Shown: one piece after another, positions 1-5,015 of the stretch
Layout of the letters: every line of letters starts with the position of its first letter
Numbering within the stretch: position 1 is the first letter of the stretch
The notes under the pieces: model-generated
Database searches by the model: none
What the model was told of the DNA's origin: nothing
What the model saw: only the letters and a program-made list of their open reading frames with translations
Translations under genes and position numbers: made by a program
Source of the DNA: an uncultured Chloroflexota bacterium
GTDB lineage: Bacteria > Chloroflexota > Anaerolineae > Aggregatilineales > Phototrophicaceae
DNA length: 5,015 bases
Reading direction: 5' to 3'
Assembly (NCBI GenBank): GCA_937870805.1
Contig: CALMZT010000980.1
Location: 1-5,015, forward strand

Positions 1-9
1 CTATTCTGT

Positions 10-30
10 CTTGTGAGAACGTCTCACAAG
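10..30. repeat. Perfect 9-bp inverted repeat with 3-nt loop
   Basis: The arms CTTGTGAGA (10-18) and TCTCACAAG (22-30) are exact reverse complements around ACG. The repeat lies 60 bp beyond the stop of the minus-strand gene that ends at 91, so it could end that transcript or one arriving from the left. Neither strand has a T-run after the stem (GAAAAC on plus, ACAGAATAG on minus), so it is not a canonical intrinsic terminator. An operator-like protein site or a stabilising 3' hairpin are alternatives. The sequence shows only the symmetry. Confidence 0.6.
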
Positions 31-90
31 GAAAACGATAGCAACACACCGCAAACTATTCAAGGACTAGTTCTCATGCACCTAAAGTTA

Positions 91-351
91 TTAACTAAGC
101 CTTAGGGGTTGTAAGGTATGCTTGCTATTTTTAGGTTGCAGTCCGGCGGTTGGCTGGAACGCGCTTTGCGATTGTGCCGGAGCCTGATGGGTGATAGCAT
201 TCTGAGGTGTAGCGACCCCACACACCGCATGAAATGTGTTCTGTCCTGCCTCCAAGCCGACTTGGCTGGGGCAAGGACCCTGCGCTGAAGCACTCGCTGC
301 GGAAACCGCGAACAGTGTGCTTGCGGCGACTAAAATAACTTTTTTGAACAT
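91..351 (-). CDS. Small exported protein of unknown function
   Basis: This gene encodes 86 residues, and I do not recognise the family. The N-terminus is a textbook Sec signal peptide: MFKK, then a hydrophobic core (VILVAASTLFAV), then a small-residue region ending ASA at 21-23, with likely cleavage before Gln24. There is no lipobox cysteine. The predicted mature part is about 63 residues, polar and rich in Gln, Ala and Pro, with two cysteines (27 and 44) that could form a disulfide outside the cytoplasm. The frame is open upstream to an ATG at 477, but the start at 351 is much better. It has a perfect AGGAGGT six bases upstream and begins exactly at the signal peptide. The gene is divergent from the vanZ-like gene, with 175 bp between starts. 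No convincing promoter was found for it. The stop is TAA at 91-93. The gene is probably real; its function is unknown. Confidence 0.72.
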   Translation of the reverse strand: MFKKVILVAASTLFAVSAASASAQGPCPSQVGLEAGQNTFHAVCGVATPQNAITHQAPAQSQSAFQPTAGLQPKNSKHTLQPLRLS

Positions 352-357
352 GGGCGC

Positions 358-364
358 ACCTCCT
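358..364 (-). promoter_or_regulatory. Strong Shine-Dalgarno site deciding the start of the small exported protein
   Basis: Read on the minus strand this is AGGAGGT, a full match to the anti-Shine-Dalgarno sequence. It is followed by the six-base spacer GCGCCC and then ATG at 351. It supports the 351 start over the longer frame from 477, whose extra 42 residues have no signal-peptide character. Confidence 0.8.
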
Positions 365-492
365 ATACTGAATTGGTTGCCTTTGTTCCCTATTTTGATA
401 ATCATGCAAATATGTTGTCCATGTGTTGCCAATATGTAAACCTTTCGTAAACTCGTGGGGCAAACGTCAAGCAGCATGGGCAGCAGCAGGCG

Positions 493-498
493 TATAAT
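493..498 (+). promoter_or_regulatory. Candidate -10 box for the vanZ-like gene
   Basis: A perfect TATAAT lies 28 bases upstream of the ATG at 527, which would give a leader of roughly 20 bases including the ribosome binding site. No good -35 hexamer lies at 16-18 bp spacing (AGCAGC at 470-475 is poor), and there is no TGn extension. The call therefore rests on the -10 match and its position only. Confidence 0.4.
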
Positions 499-526
499 AA
501 CTGAGCATTTTTATCGAGGAGAGCGT

Positions 527-934
527 ATGAAACGCTATCTGAATCACATTCCCATTCGCACGCTGATGCTGCTGGTCTGGGGAGCACTCGCACTATCGCT
601 GACGATGCTGCCAAAAAGTGTGCCATTGGTGGGGCGCTTGTCACGTTCATTGGGCAGCACCCCCATCGGCGCGGCGTTGGGACACGCCGGATTATTCGGC
701 GGGCTGCTGGTGATGTTGTACCTGGCGCTGCGCTTGCGCCTGTCACATGCGTTTGCGCTGCTGTTGGCGTTAGGGGTTGTACTGTTCATCAGCACAGGCA
801 CCGAGTTATTTCAAGCGCCGCTTGCAGATCGTGACGCTTCACTGGTCGATATGCTGGCGAACTGGCTAGGGGTGTTTGCGGCGGGCTTCTGCGTGAGTTA
901 CATCGGAAATTGGCTCGAAAAACCTTCGCAATAA
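527..934 (+). CDS. VanZ-like family integral membrane protein
   Basis: This 135-residue protein is hydrophobic, with about four membrane segments (roughly residues 11-29, 50-70, 73-92 and 106-124). The C-terminal half carries the VanZ-family signature. It has GTELFQ at 91-96 (Glu93, Gln96), then RDASLVDMLANWLG at 102-115, with Arg102, Asp108, Asn112 and Gly115 at the conserved places. His53 in the second segment also fits the family. VanZ itself gives low-level teicoplanin resistance in enterococci by an unclear mechanism. Most chromosomal homologues have no assigned role, and nothing here (no vanA/H/X genes) suggests glycopeptide resistance. The ATG at 527 is chosen over 455 because AGGAGAG at 517-523 precedes it and the protein then starts MKRYLN before the first membrane helix. 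It appears to be monocistronic: its divergent neighbour is the small exported protein, and the mobile element begins about 60 bp after its TAA. The family call is firm; the function is open. Confidence 0.85.
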   Translation: MKRYLNHIPIRTLMLLVWGALALSLTMLPKSVPLVGRLSRSLGSTPIGAALGHAGLFGGLLVMLYLALRLRLSHAFALLLALGVVLFISTGTELFQAPLADRDASLVDMLANWLGVFAAGFCVSYIGNWLEKPSQ

Positions 935-988
935 CATGGCTTCGTAGAGGCAGCGAATAGCCCGTCTCTACTATCCTCACAATTTCTT

Positions 989-1043
989 AGATTATCGAAA
1001 AAGTGCCGTAAATCCACAACCTTCAAGGTTGTGGATATAATCT
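989..1043. repeat. Left-end palindrome of the tnpB element with an outer bulged stem
   Basis: ATCCACAACCTT (1012-1023) and AAGGTTGTGGAT (1025-1036) form a perfect 12-bp inverted repeat with one central base. In single-stranded form this gives an 11-bp stem with a 3-nt loop. Directly beyond the right arm, ATAATCT (1037-1043) is fully complementary to AGATTAT (989-995), with the intervening bases 996-1011 bulged out on the left side. Members of the IS200/IS605 family have subterminal hairpins recognised by TnpA as single-stranded DNA, so this is probably the left-end recognition structure. It has no T-tract and so is a poor terminator candidate for vanZ. The exact left boundary is not proven. 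Confidence 0.6.
1013..1041 (+). promoter_or_regulatory. Candidate tnpB promoter overlapping the left-end palindrome
   Basis: A perfect TATAAT (1036-1041) lies 17 bp after TCCACA (1013-1018), which matches TTGACA at four of six bases. The tnpB start follows 50 bp downstream of the -10 box. The -35 and most of the spacer lie within the 12-bp palindrome, so hairpin formation or a protein bound there would compete with transcription. The call rests on sequence match alone. Confidence 0.4.
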
Positions 1044-1090
1044 GAATATAAGATACTAAGGTTGTAGAATATTGAAAATCAGAAGAAAGT

Positions 1091-2245
1091 ATGATGGAAG
1101 TTCGGCGCACTTATAAGTACCGTTTGTATCGCAGCGACAAGCGCGATAAGCATTTGCACCATCAAATCAATTTTGCAGGGATGGTCTGGAATCATGCTCT
1201 CAAACTTCAAAAGCACTACTACCATCTCACGGGAAAATACATTGCACTTGGGGTACTTAAAGCGCATATCGCCAAACTACGTATGAAAACGGTGCGCTTT
1301 GCCTTTTGGCAAACACTCGGTGCACAAGCCGTTCAGGACGTGCTCGAACGATTGGATACGGGCTACCAACGCTTTTTCAAACATCTTGCCAAGCGTCCGC
1401 CTAAATACAAAAAGGTGCGGGAGCGCAAGTCCTTCACCCTCAAACAAACAGGGTGGAAACTCTTAGATGGAAACAAAATCCAGATCAGCGGGCGCATCTA
1501 CAAATTCGTCCGACATCGCCCTCTGCAAGGGGACATCAAGACCCTCACTATTAAACGGGATGCCGTCCAGCGGTTATGGTTGTACTTCAGCGTGAGTGAG
1601 CAAGCAAACCTTCCGAAAGAAACTACGTCGAGTCAAGTCGCGGGTTTCGATTTCGGTTTGAAAACCTTTCTCACTGATCACACGGGAAAACCTCACGTCT
1701 CTGGCTTGCATCACCGCCACGCTTTGCGCCGTCTGCGAACCCTACAAGCGCGCAAAGATAAGAAACCGCATGGTAGCAACAACCGCAGGAAAGCTGCCAA
1801 ACTCATCAGCCGAGCACATATTCGGATTGCTGACCAACGCCGTGACGCGCACTATAAGCTGGCACACGAGTTATGTGATCGGTACGATGTGTTGTGCTTT
1901 GAAGACCTGAACATTGCCGCAATGAAAGCGCTGTGGGGCCGCAAGGTAAGTGATTTGGCATTTTCGCAGTTCTTGAATATCTTGAAGTATGTCGCCTCCA
2001 CGCGTGGCAAGACGGTGGTGCAGATTGGACGATGGGAACCCACCACAGGCAAATGTTCCTGCTGCGGATACTTGCAAAAGATGGAATTGCGAGAGCGAAC
2101 GTTTCACTGTGGCGGCTGTGGGAGGGTCTTAGACCGTGACCACAACGCGGCAATGAATATCTATGACGCCGGGGCATCGGCGTATACTAACCGAGAGGTC
2201 GTAAGCCGTGTCCCTCCAAAGACACGCCGTCTCGTTTTAAGTTAG
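1091..2245 (+). CDS. tnpB: TnpB, RNA-guided RuvC endonuclease of an IS200/IS605-type element
   Basis: This protein of 384 residues is close to the usual TnpB size and appears intact. TnpB is an omega-RNA-guided DNA nuclease, the ancestor type of Cas12, which cuts DNA next to a short TAM motif and helps retain the element after excision. The N-terminal region (1 to about 180) starts with the typical RRTYKYRLY strand and contains basic RNA-binding segments. The split RuvC domain has Asp187 in GFDFG, Glu271 in CFEDLNI and Asp350 in DRDHNAAMNI, so all three catalytic carboxylates are present. The inserted zinc finger uses Cys322 and Cys325 (CSCCG) with Cys340 and Cys343 (CGGCG). Two adjacent ATG codons (1091 and 1094) are possible starts, and the only upstream purine-rich signal is a weak AGAAGAAAG. 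The 3' end of the gene overlaps the predicted omega RNA. No tnpA is present. The intact RuvC centre argues against a nuclease-dead regulator (TldR type). Confidence 0.93.
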   Translation: MMEVRRTYKYRLYRSDKRDKHLHHQINFAGMVWNHALKLQKHYYHLTGKYIALGVLKAHIAKLRMKTVRFAFWQTLGAQAVQDVLERLDTGYQRFFKHLAKRPPKYKKVRERKSFTLKQTGWKLLDGNKIQISGRIYKFVRHRPLQGDIKTLTIKRDAVQRLWLYFSVSEQANLPKETTSSQVAGFDFGLKTFLTDHTGKPHVSGLHHRHALRRLRTLQARKDKKPHGSNNRRKAAKLISRAHIRIADQRRDAHYKLAHELCDRYDVLCFEDLNIAAMKALWGRKVSDLAFSQFLNILKYVASTRGKTVVQIGRWEPTTGKCSCCGYLQKMELRERTFHCGGCGRVLDRDHNAAMNIYDAGASAYTNREVVSRVPPKTRRLVLS

Positions 2246-2278
2246 AAGCCCTCGCCTTTGGGTGTGGGCGTATGTCAC
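2192..2278 (+). ncRNA. Predicted omega RNA (reRNA) scaffold at the tnpB 3' end
   Basis: In this family the guide RNA is made from the end of tnpB and the right end of the element, with the guide taken from the flanking DNA. The sequence here supports this with nested stems. CGAGA (2192-2196) pairs with TCTCG (2230-2234), and GG (2197-2198) with CC (2227-2228) next to a bulged G. An inner hairpin pairs CGTGTC (2207-2212) with GACACG (2221-2226) around an 8-nt loop. The right-end hairpin at 2248-2269 follows. The scaffold probably begins further upstream within tnpB (perhaps about 2150), so the start given is only where pairing becomes visible. The guide would begin at about 2279. Expression and exact ends are inferred. 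Confidence 0.6.
2248..2269 (+). repeat. Right-end subterminal hairpin of the tnpB element
   Basis: GCCCTCGCC (2248-2256) and GGTGTGGGC (2261-2269) form a nine-position stem with one T-T mismatch and one G-T wobble, closed by TTTG. It starts two bases after the tnpB stop codon and is followed by GTATGTCAC. A GC-rich imperfect hairpin of this kind just after tnpB, followed by a short tail ending in TCA(N), is the usual right-end layout of IS200/IS605 elements. In the RNA it forms the last scaffold stem before the guide. Confidence 0.75.
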
Positions 2279-2334
2279 TCTGTTAGAAGTGTGTTGAAAC
2301 GGAATTACAGTTGTGAAACACCTGGGACTCAAAT

Positions 2335-5015
2335 ATGTCTGATGTATTCATTTCCTATTCCCGCCGCGATAAAGAGTTTGTTGAGCAATTAGATAAGGCG
2401 CTGAAAGAGCGCAACCGTGATGTATGGATTGATTGGGAAGATATTCCTTTAACCGCTGATTGGTGGACAGAGATTCAGTCGGGCATTGACGCTGCTGACT
2501 CCTTCGTCTTTGTGATTAGCCCGGACTCTGTGCGCTCTCAGATCTGCCGCCAGGAAATCGATCATGCGCTGAAGCGCAAGAAACGTTTTATCCCACTGCT
2601 GTACCGCGAGATCAGTGAACCGCAAGACCGTGAAGCGGTACACCCCGCCGTCTCATCGCATAACTGGTTGTATTCACGTCCCGATGATGATTTTGCCACT
2701 ACGATTGAGGCGCTCAACAAGGTCATCGACACCGATCTTGAACATGTGCGGATGCATACCCGCCTGCTCATCAACGCCCGTGATTGGGAAGCCAAAGGAA
2801 ATAGCAACAGCCTCGCACTGCGTGGCGAAGAATTGGACGCCGCTGAACGCTGGTTAGCCAGCGCTGGCGGCAAAATCCCGGTTCCTGATGAACTGCACAC
2901 GCGCTATATCCTTGCCAGTCGTGCCATCCAGCGCGGACAGCAGCAGCGCTTGCTGGTTGGTGTGAGTATAGGAACGGCGCTCATGGCGGTATTAGCCGTG
3001 CTGTCGTTGGTGCTGTTCGGCTTTGCCCAGAACCAGCAGAGCATCGCCCAGAACAATTTTAACCTTGCCAGCACTAACGAAGCGCAAGCCATTGTCGAAC
3101 GTGATCGCGCCAATGCGGGCGCAACCGCTGTTGCCATTGAGCGTGATCGCTCCGAAGGCGCACGGCTGGCGGCGCTCTCGACGGGTATTCTGCAAGACAG
3201 CGGCAATGCCGAAACTGCCGCCCTGCTCGCCATTCGGGCATTGAATGTTTCATATTCACCCCAAGCGGATGGCGCTTTGGGGCGCGTCGTAGATCGCCTG
3301 TACACCGAGCGCCTGTTTAGTCATTCAACGCGCGTGACCAGCGTGGCTTTTTCACCCGATGGTACCTTGGTGCTGAGTGGCAGTTGGGATTTTGCGGCGC
3401 ATTTGTGGAACGCAGAAACAGGCGAAGAAGTCCTGCGCCTCTCCGGTCACGAGGGCAACGTGCGCAGTGTGGCGTTTTCACCCGATGGCACGCGCGTCCT
3501 CACCGGCAGCGAAGACGGCACCGCCCGCATCTGGGATGTCGCCACTGGCGAAGAATTGGTACAAATCTACGTTGGGCGCGTGATTAACGCCGTCGCTTAT
3601 TCGCCGGATGGAACGTTGGTGCTCACCGGTGGTGAGGATAATATCGGACACCTATGGAATGCAGAAACAGGCGAAGAAGTGCGCCAACTGATCGGACACA
3701 GCGATGACATTTTCGCCGTTGGGTTTTCGCCCGATGGCAGTATTGCCGTGACTGGCGGCGCGGATTTCAGCGCGCGTACCTGGGATGTGGCGACAGGTGA
3801 GCCAATCAGTATCTTTTCTGCGCATCAGGCTTATGTGCGTGCGGTGGCGATTTCGCCCGATGGACGCAGGCTGTTTACAGGCACTGGCGATTTGCTAAAC
3901 CCCGAAACATTGGGGCGCATCTGGGATTTGAGCACGGGTAATCTATTGGTTGAAATACCGGGGCGGGCGTTTTGGGTATCAGGTGGCGCATGGTCGCCGG
4001 ACAGCCGTTACATCCTCACGCCCAGTTGGAACTATACTGCGCGCCTCTGGAACGCCAGTACAGGAGATGAGGTTCGTGTATTCTCCGGTCACACAGCCTT
4101 TGTGAACCCGGTTGCCTATTCAGCAGATGGGACTCGCATCCTTACAGGAAGTGATGACAACACCGTGCGCATGTGGGACGTGCAGGGCACTGATAACCGC
4201 CGCATCTTTCAGGGGCACAATAACTATGTGACCAGCGCCGCATGGTCTCCCGATGGTTCGCGCGTCGTCACAGGGAGTTGGGATCGCAGCGTGCGCGTGT
4301 GGGATACACAGACGAATACGCTGCTGAACACGTTTATTGGACATCGTGACTACGTGACCAGTGTCGCCTTTTCGCCCGATGGCACGCGCGTCCTCAGCGG
4401 CAGTTGGGATGACACTGCGCGGCTGCGTGATGCGGAATCGGGCGAAAATCTGCAAACGTTCACCGGACATACCGATAATGTGCGCAGTGTGGCGTTCTCG
4501 CCGGATGGTACGCGCGTTTTGACGGGCAGTGACGATAACACGGCGCGTCTATGGGATGTACGCACGGGTGAACCGCTGCTCATTCTTGAAGGACATCAGG
4601 GAGATGTGCTGTCTGTCGCCTTCTCGCCCGACGGCACACGTATTCTCACGGGCAGCAGCGATGACTCGGCGCGCCTCTGGGATGCTGCGACGGGTGAGCA
4701 ACTGCTCGTCCTTGAAGGCAGTCAGGGTGATATAAACGGCGTCGCCTTTTCACCGGATGGAGAATTTGTGCTCACAGGCAGCAGCGACTATCTGGCGCGG
4801 TTGTGGAGTGCAGAAACGGGCGAGTTGATACGTGTCTTCTCAGGCACAGCCGACGTGATTACCAGCGTCGCCTTTTCCAGCGACGGCGCACGGATACTGG
4901 CAGGCAGTTGGAATTTCACGGCGCGCATGTGGGATGTTAACACTGGTGAAACGGTGCGTGTGTTTGCCGGACATTCCGCCTTAGTGTCGTCAGTTGCCTT
5001 TTCGCCCGATGACTC
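2335..5015 (+). CDS. TIR domain – transmembrane – WD40 repeat protein (3' end outside window)
   Basis: Codons are open from ATG 2335 to the window end: 893 residues, no stop, C-terminus missing. Residues 3 to about 130 form a TIR domain. It begins VFISYSRRD, has WIDWEDIPLTADWW at 31-44 and SQICRQEIDHAL at 68-79. Glu74 sits where TIR NADases such as SARM1 and bacterial defence TIRs have their catalytic glutamate, so NAD cleavage is plausible but unproven. A linker (about 135-200) is followed by one membrane segment (about 206-231). A polar helical stretch comes next, with ERDR at 255-258 and again at 269-272, 14 residues or two heptads apart. WD40 repeats run from residue 329, with 13 complete and a 14th cut by the edge. 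There is no NACHT or NB-ARC domain, so this is not a STAND protein. Arg190, 196, 200 and 205 before the membrane segment, and no basic residue after it until Arg256, predict TIR inside and propellers outside. No good Shine-Dalgarno precedes the ATG, but the start fits the usual TIR N-terminus. The element's right end lies 57 bp upstream. Confidence 0.9.
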   Translation, partial: MSDVFISYSRRDKEFVEQLDKALKERNRDVWIDWEDIPLTADWWTEIQSGIDAADSFVFVISPDSVRSQICRQEIDHALKRKKRFIPLLYREISEPQDREAVHPAVSSHNWLYSRPDDDFATTIEALNKVIDTDLEHVRMHTRLLINARDWEAKGNSNSLALRGEELDAAERWLASAGGKIPVPDELHTRYILASRAIQRGQQQRLLVGVSIGTALMAVLAVLSLVLFGFAQNQQSIAQNNFNLASTNEAQAIVERDRANAGATAVAIERDRSEGARLAALSTGILQDSGNAETAALLAIRALNVSYSPQADGALGRVVDRLYTERLFSHSTRVTSVAFSPDGTLVLSGSWDFAAHLWNAETGEEVLRLSGHEGNVRSVAFSPDGTRVLTGSEDGTARIWDVATGEELVQIYVGRVINAVAYSPDGTLVLTGGEDNIGHLWNAETGEEVRQLIGHSDDIFAVGFSPDGSIAVTGGADFSARTWDVATGEPISIFSAHQAYVRAVAISPDGRRLFTGTGDLLNPETLGRIWDLSTGNLLVEIPGRAFWVSGGAWSPDSRYILTPSWNYTARLWNASTGDEVRVFSGHTAFVNPVAYSADGTRILTGSDDNTVRMWDVQGTDNRRIFQGHNNYVTSAAWSPDGSRVVTGSWDRSVRVWDTQTNTLLNTFIGHRDYVTSVAFSPDGTRVLSGSWDDTARLRDAESGENLQTFTGHTDNVRSVAFSPDGTRVLTGSDDNTARLWDVRTGEPLLILEGHQGDVLSVAFSPDGTRILTGSSDDSARLWDAATGEQLLVLEGSQGDINGVAFSPDGEFVLTGSSDYLARLWSAETGELIRVFSGTADVITSVAFSSDGARILAGSWNFTARMWDVNTGETVRVFAGHSALVSSVAFSPDD
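3319..5015 (+). repeat. WD40 repeat array, 126-bp period, 13 complete units plus one partial
   Basis: Units start at 3319, 3445, 3571, 3694, 3820, 3961, 4087, 4213, 4339, 4465, 4591, 4717, 4843 and 4969. Nearly all are 126 bp (42 residues). The exceptions are the third (123 bp) and the fifth (141 bp), which has about five extra residues around LLNPET (520-525). The consensus unit is GH, five variable residues, VAFSPDGTRVLTGS, D, three residues, ARLWD, then TGE. The opening GH is altered in units 1, 3, 5, 6, 12 and 13. Unit 9 has Arg698 in place of the conserved blade tryptophan. Synonymous sites differ freely between neighbouring units, so the array is not a recent DNA amplification. WD40 propellers are binding platforms; fourteen blades would fit two seven-bladed propellers. 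Confidence 0.9.

Larger units (their letters stand above)
996..2278 (+). mobile_element. tnpB-only IS200/IS605-type (IS1341-like) insertion element
   Basis: The element comprises a left-end palindrome, a complete tnpB and a right-end hairpin followed by GTCAC. There is no tnpA (Y1 transposase), so movement would need a TnpA supplied in trans. There are no terminal inverted repeats and no visible target duplication, as expected for this family, which moves as single-stranded DNA. The right boundary is placed after GTCAC at 2274-2278, because right ends in this family typically finish a few bases after the subterminal hairpin. The left boundary is a proposal: just after AGATTAT (989-995), which pairs with the hairpin foot and would make TTAT the adjacent target/TAM motif. 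The implied length of about 1.28 kb is reasonable for a tnpB-only element. The boundaries could be off by tens of bases on the left. Confidence 0.7.

Noticed and set aside
352..477. N-terminal extension of the small exported protein to ATG 477
   Set aside because: The 42 extra residues would bury the signal peptide, and the ATG at 351 has a perfect Shine-Dalgarno.
455..526. N-terminal extension of the VanZ-like protein to ATG 455
   Set aside because: The ATG at 527 has AGGAGAG at good spacing and starts just before the first membrane helix; the extension covers the TATAAT box.
527..934. Glycopeptide resistance function for the VanZ-like protein
   Set aside because: No other van genes are present, and most chromosomal VanZ-like proteins have no demonstrated resistance role.
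944..971. GTAGAG/CTCTAC pair after vanZ as a terminator
   Set aside because: It is only a 6-bp stem with a 16-nt loop and no T-run following.
1806..2177. Minus-strand open frame inside tnpB
   Set aside because: It is a shadow of the conserved RuvC and zinc-finger coding region, with no domain features of its own.
1091..2245. A nuclease-dead TnpB-like repressor (TldR)
   Set aside because: All three RuvC carboxylates (Asp187, Glu271, Asp350) and the zinc-finger cysteines are present, so the nuclease looks intact.
2294..2322. TIR-gene promoter using TTGAAA at 2294-2299 as -35
   Set aside because: The sequence 17 bp downstream (AACACC region) does not resemble a -10 box.
2904..3305. Minus-strand and other-frame open stretches inside the TIR–WD40 gene, including those at 3377-3587 and 4120-4735
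   Set aside because: They are low-complexity reverse or shifted readings of the coiled-coil and WD40 codons, without start signals or recognisable domains.
2335..3318. A STAND-type (NACHT or NB-ARC) ATPase between TIR and WD40
   Set aside because: There is no Walker A or B motif; the region is a linker, a membrane helix and a heptad-like segment.
3319..5015. Regular repeats of about 126 bp as a CRISPR or satellite array
   Set aside because: They are in-frame WD40 coding repeats with free synonymous variation and no spacer/repeat alternation.

Overview
This 5,015-base window of bacterial DNA holds four protein genes, one of which runs off the right edge. It also holds one compact mobile element. 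Four traits hint at the host: a TIR–WD40 protein with many near-regular blades, a stand-alone tnpB element, a VanZ-like membrane protein and strong Shine-Dalgarno use. WD40-rich bacteria such as Chloroflexota (or cyanobacteria and some large sulfur-oxidising proteobacteria) are plausible. There is no rRNA or housekeeping marker, so the host assignment is only a guess.

Left part (1-990). A perfect 9-bp inverted repeat lies at 10-30. A small minus-strand gene (91-351) encodes an exported protein of 86 residues with a clear signal peptide and a very strong ribosome binding site. It is divergent from a plus-strand VanZ-family membrane protein gene (527-934). The 175-bp region between the two starts holds a perfect TATAAT box pointing toward vanZ.

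Middle (about 990-2278). This is a tnpB-only IS200/IS605-type (IS1341-like) element. Its left end carries a 12-bp palindrome and a second, bulged complementary pair. Next comes an apparently intact TnpB of 384 residues with all three RuvC carboxylates and a zinc finger. The right end folds into several stems across the tnpB stop codon, as expected of an omega RNA (reRNA). It finishes with the typical subterminal hairpin and a GTCAC end. The sequence that would act as guide lies just outside the element, in the leader of the next gene.

Right part (2335-5015, open at the right edge). A long gene encodes, in order, a TIR domain with its putative catalytic glutamate, a linker, one transmembrane segment, a heptad-like helical stretch, and 13 complete plus one partial WD40 repeats. 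The arginine distribution around the membrane segment predicts TIR inside and propellers outside, a layout resembling a receptor. The repeats show a higher-order period of seven, as if one seven-blade propeller was duplicated.

The genes do not form one obvious pathway. The most interesting parts are the receptor-like TIR–WD40 protein, a candidate NAD-cleaving defence or signalling protein, and the tnpB element lodged 57 bp upstream of it. The element's inferred omega RNA would carry the TIR-gene leader as guide.
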